This document shows positions 6,983 to 10,461 of a stretch of DNA of 10,461 bases, piece by piece. The translations under genes were made by a program, and so were the position numbers. Source of the stretch: UBA2450 sp045132035 (lineage in GTDB: Bacteria > Bacillota_I > Bacilli_A > RFN20 > CAG-826). The first letter of the stretch is position 1, and each line of letters opens with the position of its first letter. The notes below the pieces were generated by a model, which saw nothing but the letters and a program-made list of their open reading frames with translations, was not told where the DNA came from and made no database searches. The DNA lies in the NCBI GenBank assembly GCA_045132035.1, contig JBGURM010000093.1, positions 1 through 10,461 on the forward strand. Reading direction: 5' to 3'.

Positions 6983-8071
6983 TTACTTATGGGCCTCTTC
7001 AAATTCTTTCATATATTTAACAAGAGCTTCCACTCCTTCAATTGGCATCGCATTATAAATAGATGCTCTAAGACCACCAACAGAGCGATGTCCTTTCAAA
7101 TTAGTGAAACGATATTTTTTCGCACCTTCTAAAAATTCAGCGTCAAGTTCATCACTTGGAGTTCTAAAGGTGACGTTCATCAATGAACGTGAATCTTTAT
7201 CAATATATGGTTTAAAGAATTTACTTTGATCTAAATAATCATATAAGATCTTGGCTTTTTTCTCATTAATCTCTTTACGTTTTTCTAGTCCACCAGTCTT
7301 AAGTAACCACTTAAAGACTAAACCACAAACATAAATTGCAAATGTTGGTGGAGTGTTATACATCGAACCATTTTCAGCGTGGATTCGATAATCTAAATAA
7401 GCTGGAAGAGCCACTCTTGGGGCTCTAGCAAGTAAATCTTCACGGATAATAACAATTGTTACTCCAGCAGGACCAACATTCTTTTGCGCTCCAGCGTAAA
7501 TTAAACCAAACTTAGTAACATCAATTGGTTCACTTAAGAAACAAGAAGACATATCACAGACTAAAGGAATATTTCCTGTTTCTGGATATTTCTTATATTT
7601 AGAACCATATATTGTGTTATTGTCACAAATATAGACATAATCAGCGTCTTCTCTAAACTTAAGTCCTTCTAAAGAAGGAATATGTCTAAAGCCATCTTCT
7701 TCACTACTAGCAACGATATTTACATCAGCGTAAAGTTTAGTGTCTTTAATGACTTTTTTAGTCCAAACACCAGTATGAATAATATCGACCTTACCATTAG
7801 TAGCAAAATTCATTGGAATCATTGAAAACGCTAAAGTGGCGCCACCTTGAAGGAAGAGCACTTTGTAATTATCTGGAATTCCAATTAATTTTCTTAAATC
7901 CGCTTCAGCGGTATCGATGATGCTTTGATAGACTTTTGAGCGGTGACTCATCTCCATCACAGACATTCCTGAACCCGCGTAATCAAGCATTTCGTTAGCG
8001 ACTTGTTCTAATACTTCTTCTGGTAGCATCGCTGGACCAGCAGAAAAGTTATAAATCCTATTTCCCTTCAT
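6983..8071 (-). CDS. serC: Phosphoserine aminotransferase
   Basis: SerC is a PLP enzyme of aminotransferase class V. It transfers the amino group of glutamate to 3-phosphohydroxypyruvate, giving phosphoserine and 2-oxoglutarate. The 362 residues match the family. Visible signatures are NFSAGPAMLPEEVL near the N-terminus, MEMSHRSK with H43-R44 for substrate phosphate binding, LQGGATLAF at 74-82, D173 (CDMSS) against the PLP ring nitrogen, and the Schiff-base lysine K197 in AGAQKNVGPAG. A late GHRSVGGLRASIYNA gives the second His-Arg pair. All key residues are present. It has a strong Shine-Dalgarno site (AAAGGAG) and lies 32 bases after the DUF1015 gene; serA follows after two bases. Its glutamate donor is the product of the first gene of the same operon. 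Confidence 0.96.
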   Translation of the reverse strand: MKGNRIYNFSAGPAMLPEEVLEQVANEMLDYAGSGMSVMEMSHRSKVYQSIIDTAEADLRKLIGIPDNYKVLFLQGGATLAFSMIPMNFATNGKVDIIHTGVWTKKVIKDTKLYADVNIVASSEEDGFRHIPSLEGLKFREDADYVYICDNNTIYGSKYKKYPETGNIPLVCDMSSCFLSEPIDVTKFGLIYAGAQKNVGPAGVTIVIIREDLLARAPRVALPAYLDYRIHAENGSMYNTPPTFAIYVCGLVFKWLLKTGGLEKRKEINEKKAKILYDYLDQSKFFKPYIDKDSRSLMNVTFRTPSDELDAEFLEGAKKYRFTNLKGHRSVGGLRASIYNAMPIEGVEALVKYMKEFEEAHK

Positions 8072-8101
8072 TATTAATATTTTTCTCCTTTCATTAATAA
8101 T
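8070..8101 (-). promoter_or_regulatory. serC ribosome binding site in the loop of an AT-only inverted repeat
   Basis: The 32-base gap before serC contains a perfect 9-bp inverted repeat (8070-8078 with 8093-8101) around a 14-base loop. The loop holds the Shine-Dalgarno AAAGGAG (8091-8085), 13 bases before the ATG. The proximal arm includes the first two bases of the start codon. The stem is A-T only, so it would be weak and might be chance in such AT-rich DNA. The ribosome binding site itself is clear. Confidence 0.55.
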
Positions 8102-8103
8102 AT

Positions 8104-9318
8104 TTAGGCAATCTTTTTAGCTTCTAAGTAATATCGCTTTTCAGAAGCGTGTCCCATCGAAAAACTTTTTCTTGGTAACACTTTATCCATAGCGACAAAT
8201 TCAAAGATGTCACTTTTTCCAATAGTCGGCATCACTATCGCAAGAGAACCACTATTTTTATTAGCGACATCAATTAAAGATGATTCATCATGAATGAAAT
8301 CAATCTTACTTTCTTTATGGTTAGTTAAATAATTATCTAGATATTCTTGAATTAATTTATATGTCTCCGCTGCGTTAATAGGAATATTAAACTCTACTTT
8401 CCCTAATTCTTTTGAATATAGATAAGTAACTTTCTTTCCGTTAACACATAACTCTTTAAGTCCATTAATTAACTCTTTATCAGCGTTAAAAATAATACGA
8501 TGAATTGGTTCAAAAATAATTCCTTCATCATAAATGTTATTAGCCTCAACTAAAGCAAAACGTGCAGGATGTCGCTTCTTTTCTTCTTCAGAGAGTGTTT
8601 TCTTCACATTTTCCCAATGCGCTTTTGCGGTCGCTAAAGAGTGATTTCCATCCCCAACAATAAACATTAATCCGTTATTGTTCTTTTTATATAATTCATC
8701 AAATAAATGAATCACTTTTTGAGTGTCTTTAATTAAATATCCTTTAATATGACCGCCTTTTTGATTTAATTCAAAATCATAGACACATTCTAATTTGTCT
8801 CTACTCTCATAAAGTGGTTCCACGATTGTTTTATCTTTATCATCAAATAATAAAAGAGTGTGTGGTAATTCAATAGGAGCGTCTTTTCTAATTTTTAATC
8901 TAGGTGGTATTCTTTCTACAATTGTCGCTTCACTTGCTTTAATAGAGCAAGGTACACCTCGTAAATAAGAATATTCTTCTAAATCAATAGAAATGATTAA
9001 TCCAAGTCTTCTAACTCCATAAGAAGTCATTCTTTCAACCAATATGAAAGATTCTCCTATATCGAGAAGATCTCCATTAGATAAATATCTATTTATGTTT
9101 TTATTAATATTATTAATATATGATTCTTGATCAGTAGATTCTAAATATGCTTCTGGGTAAATCATATGGAAGGTTGATACTGAATTACCAATATCTTCCT
9201 TTAATTCATCCCAATATTCTTTTTGACTAGTGAACTGGTCACAGGCCACGACCGCATATTTAGTCATATCAACATCTTTTTTTGGAAGATAGATATGAGG
9301 AGCCTGAACTATATTCAT
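8104..9318 (-). CDS. DUF1015 family protein associated with serine biosynthesis
   Basis: A 404-residue soluble protein of the DUF1015 family, which is often found beside serC and serA in anaerobic bacteria and has no settled function. Family features in order are an N-terminal AVVACDQFTSQ, a central SIKASEATIVERIPPRLKI segment at about 125-143, LPHTLLLFDD at 151-160, the most conserved motif VGDGNHSLATAKAHW at 221-235, DEGIIFEPIHR at 264-274, and a C-terminal LPRKSFSMGHASEKRYYLEA. The DGNHS motif recalls the G-x-H-R loop of ParB/sulfiredoxin-like proteins, a superfamily that includes free-serine kinases; that link is inference. The ATG follows the gdhA stop directly (TAAATG) with AAGGTG eight bases upstream as the SD. 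Together with serC and serA downstream, this strongly suggests a role in serine or phosphoserine metabolism. Confidence 0.9.
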   Translation of the reverse strand: MNIVQAPHIYLPKKDVDMTKYAVVACDQFTSQKEYWDELKEDIGNSVSTFHMIYPEAYLESTDQESYINNINKNINRYLSNGDLLDIGESFILVERMTSYGVRRLGLIISIDLEEYSYLRGVPCSIKASEATIVERIPPRLKIRKDAPIELPHTLLLFDDKDKTIVEPLYESRDKLECVYDFELNQKGGHIKGYLIKDTQKVIHLFDELYKKNNNGLMFIVGDGNHSLATAKAHWENVKKTLSEEEKKRHPARFALVEANNIYDEGIIFEPIHRIIFNADKELINGLKELCVNGKKVTYLYSKELGKVEFNIPINAAETYKLIQEYLDNYLTNHKESKIDFIHDESSLIDVANKNSGSLAIVMPTIGKSDIFEFVAMDKVLPRKSFSMGHASEKRYYLEAKKIA

Positions 9319-10461
9319 TTAGCAAACACCTTGAGCAAGCATTGCATCATATACTTTTAAGAACCCAGCGATATTTGCGCCTAAAGCAAGATTTCGTGGT
9401 TGTCCATATTTCACCGCAGTGTCGTGACACTGCTTAAAGATATTTTTCATAATGCCCTTAAGTTTTTCATCAACTTCTTCAAAAGTCCAAGATAAGTGCA
9501 TCGCGTTTTGACTCATTTCAAGTCCACTGACAGCAACCCCACCAGCGTTACTAGCTTTTCCTGGAGAGAATAAGACATCGTTTTCATTGAAATATCTAAT
9601 CGCTTCTAAATCACATGGCATATTTGCTCCTTCAGCAACCATGTAACAGCCATTTTGTTTGAGTTCTTTCGCGTTTTCGAGATTAATTTCTCCTTGAGTC
9701 GCACAAGGCATTGCAATATCACAAGGTGTTTTCCATAAGTCTCTAGAAACATCACTATGCTTCACATTTGGATGTTTAGCGACATAGTCTTTAGTGAATT
9801 CACCTTTCGCTTTAGCGAGTTCAACGATTTCATCAACATCAAGGCCATTTGGATCACTAACACAGCCGTTAATATCACTCATGCCAACGACAATCGCCCC
9901 TAAATCACTCGCTTTACGTAATGCCATTGAACCAACCTTACCACTTCCAGAAATAATAACTTTCTTTCCTTTGAAGTCGGTGTTGAAATATGTCTTTAAC
10001 ATTTCTTCAGCGAAATAACATAGGCCAAAGCCTGTGGCTTCTGGTCTCGCTAATGAGCCGCCATAAGAGATATTTTTACCAGTGAAGACACCGCTCCACT
10101 CATTGACAATTCTTTTATATTGTCCATACATATAGCCAATTTCTCTAGCCCCAAATCCTAAATCACCAGCAGGGACATCAGTGTTTGGTCCAATGTGACG
10201 ATAGAACTCAGTCATGAATGACTGACAGAATCTCATCACTTCTGCATCACTCTTACCACGTGGATTAAAGTTAGATCCGCCTTTACCTCCACCCATTGGG
10301 AGTCCGGTTAAGCTATTTTTAAATGTTTGTTCAAATCCTAAGAATTTAAGAATTGATAAGTTAACTGTTTTATCAAATCTCATTCCACCTTTATATGGTC
10401 CAATCGCAGAATTAAATTGTACACGATAACCAGTGTTAACTTGAATCTTTCCATTATCATC
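9319..10461 (-). CDS. gdhA: NADP-type glutamate dehydrogenase (5' end beyond the window)
   Basis: Glutamate dehydrogenase interconverts 2-oxoglutarate plus ammonia and glutamate; this hexameric bacterial type normally works in ammonia assimilation with NADPH. The frame is open to the right edge with no stop, so the 380 residues visible lack roughly 65-70 N-terminal residues of a protein of about 450. An ATG at 10383 is internal, because the family motifs VQFNSAIGPYKGG lie upstream of it. Also present are SILKFLGFEQTFKN, the substrate lysines in LPMGGGKGGS, the DVPAGD catalytic aspartate, the Rossmann loop SGSGKVGS, PCATQGEINLENA, AEGANMPC and the C-terminal GANIAGFLKVYDAMLAQG. All are very close to E. 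coli GdhA. It is the first visible gene of the operon, and its glutamate is the amino donor for SerC. Confidence 0.96.
   Translation of the reverse strand, partial: DDNGKIQVNTGYRVQFNSAIGPYKGGMRFDKTVNLSILKFLGFEQTFKNSLTGLPMGGGKGGSNFNPRGKSDAEVMRFCQSFMTEFYRHIGPNTDVPAGDLGFGAREIGYMYGQYKRIVNEWSGVFTGKNISYGGSLARPEATGFGLCYFAEEMLKTYFNTDFKGKKVIISGSGKVGSMALRKASDLGAIVVGMSDINGCVSDPNGLDVDEIVELAKAKGEFTKDYVAKHPNVKHSDVSRDLWKTPCDIAMPCATQGEINLENAKELKQNGCYMVAEGANMPCDLEAIRYFNENDVLFSPGKASNAGGVAVSGLEMSQNAMHLSWTFEEVDEKLKGIMKNIFKQCHDTAVKYGQPRNLALGANIAGFLKVYDAMLAQGVC

Noticed and set aside
6439..7020. Plus-strand frame of 193 residues across serA
   Set aside because: Antisense to a clear serA and into serC, with low-complexity hydrophobic/serine-rich composition typical of a shadow frame.
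9794..10018. Plus-strand frame of 74 residues
   Set aside because: Antisense to gdhA, which is strongly conserved here; no SD.
9319..10383. gdhA starting at the ATG at 10383
   Set aside because: The frame stays open to the window edge and the upstream codons encode conserved GdhA motifs, so this ATG is internal.
1..10461. CRISPR array, insertion sequence, tRNA/rRNA, prophage or known defence genes
   Set aside because: No repeat-spacer pattern, transposase, cloverleaf or phage-like genes were seen on either strand.

Overview
The window looks like an AT-rich (by eye roughly one third G+C) Bacillota genome, most plausibly a gut-type lineage near the Erysipelotrichia or Mollicutes-like Bacilli. 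The evidence is low G+C, a Gram-positive gene set (YhaM-type exoribonuclease, long four-repeat RecX, Firmicutes-style HIT protein) and several genes without a Shine-Dalgarno site. The genetic code is the standard bacterial one: the long reading frames are intact with TGG for tryptophan, and TGA appears only as the recX stop. The lineage is inference; no marker gene fixes it.

Layout. (1) Bases 1-1634, plus strand: a HIT-family nucleotide-binding protein with its own -10 box, SD and terminator, then an unrecognised 368-residue helical protein with one hydrophobic segment. (2) Bases 1675-4656, minus strand: an apparent four-gene operon, read from 4656 downward: a polytopic MprF/YbhN-type membrane protein, recX, yhaM and a 55-residue antitoxin-like protein. 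A shared two-way terminator separates it from unit 1. (3) Bases 4657-4762: a divergent promoter region in which both start codons lie almost on the predicted transcription starts. (4) Bases 4763-5767, plus strand: a strongly acidic orphan protein of unknown function. (5) Bases 5820-10461, minus strand: a tightly packed metabolic operon, read from the right edge: gdhA (cut by the window), a DUF1015 protein, serC and serA, ending at a two-way terminator shared with unit 4.

The right-hand operon forms a coherent pathway. SerA oxidises 3-phosphoglycerate, SerC aminates the product using glutamate, and glutamate dehydrogenase can regenerate that glutamate from 2-oxoglutarate and ammonia. No phosphoserine phosphatase (SerB) is present in the window, and a DUF1015 protein of unproven function lies between gdhA and serC. 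No known exotic system (CRISPR, transposon, prophage or defence island) was seen. The most notable points are DUF1015 in the serine operon, the apparent loss of the usual catalytic glutamate in SerA, the leaderless-looking promoters and two unassigned proteins. No gene-free stretch exceeds about 110 bases.
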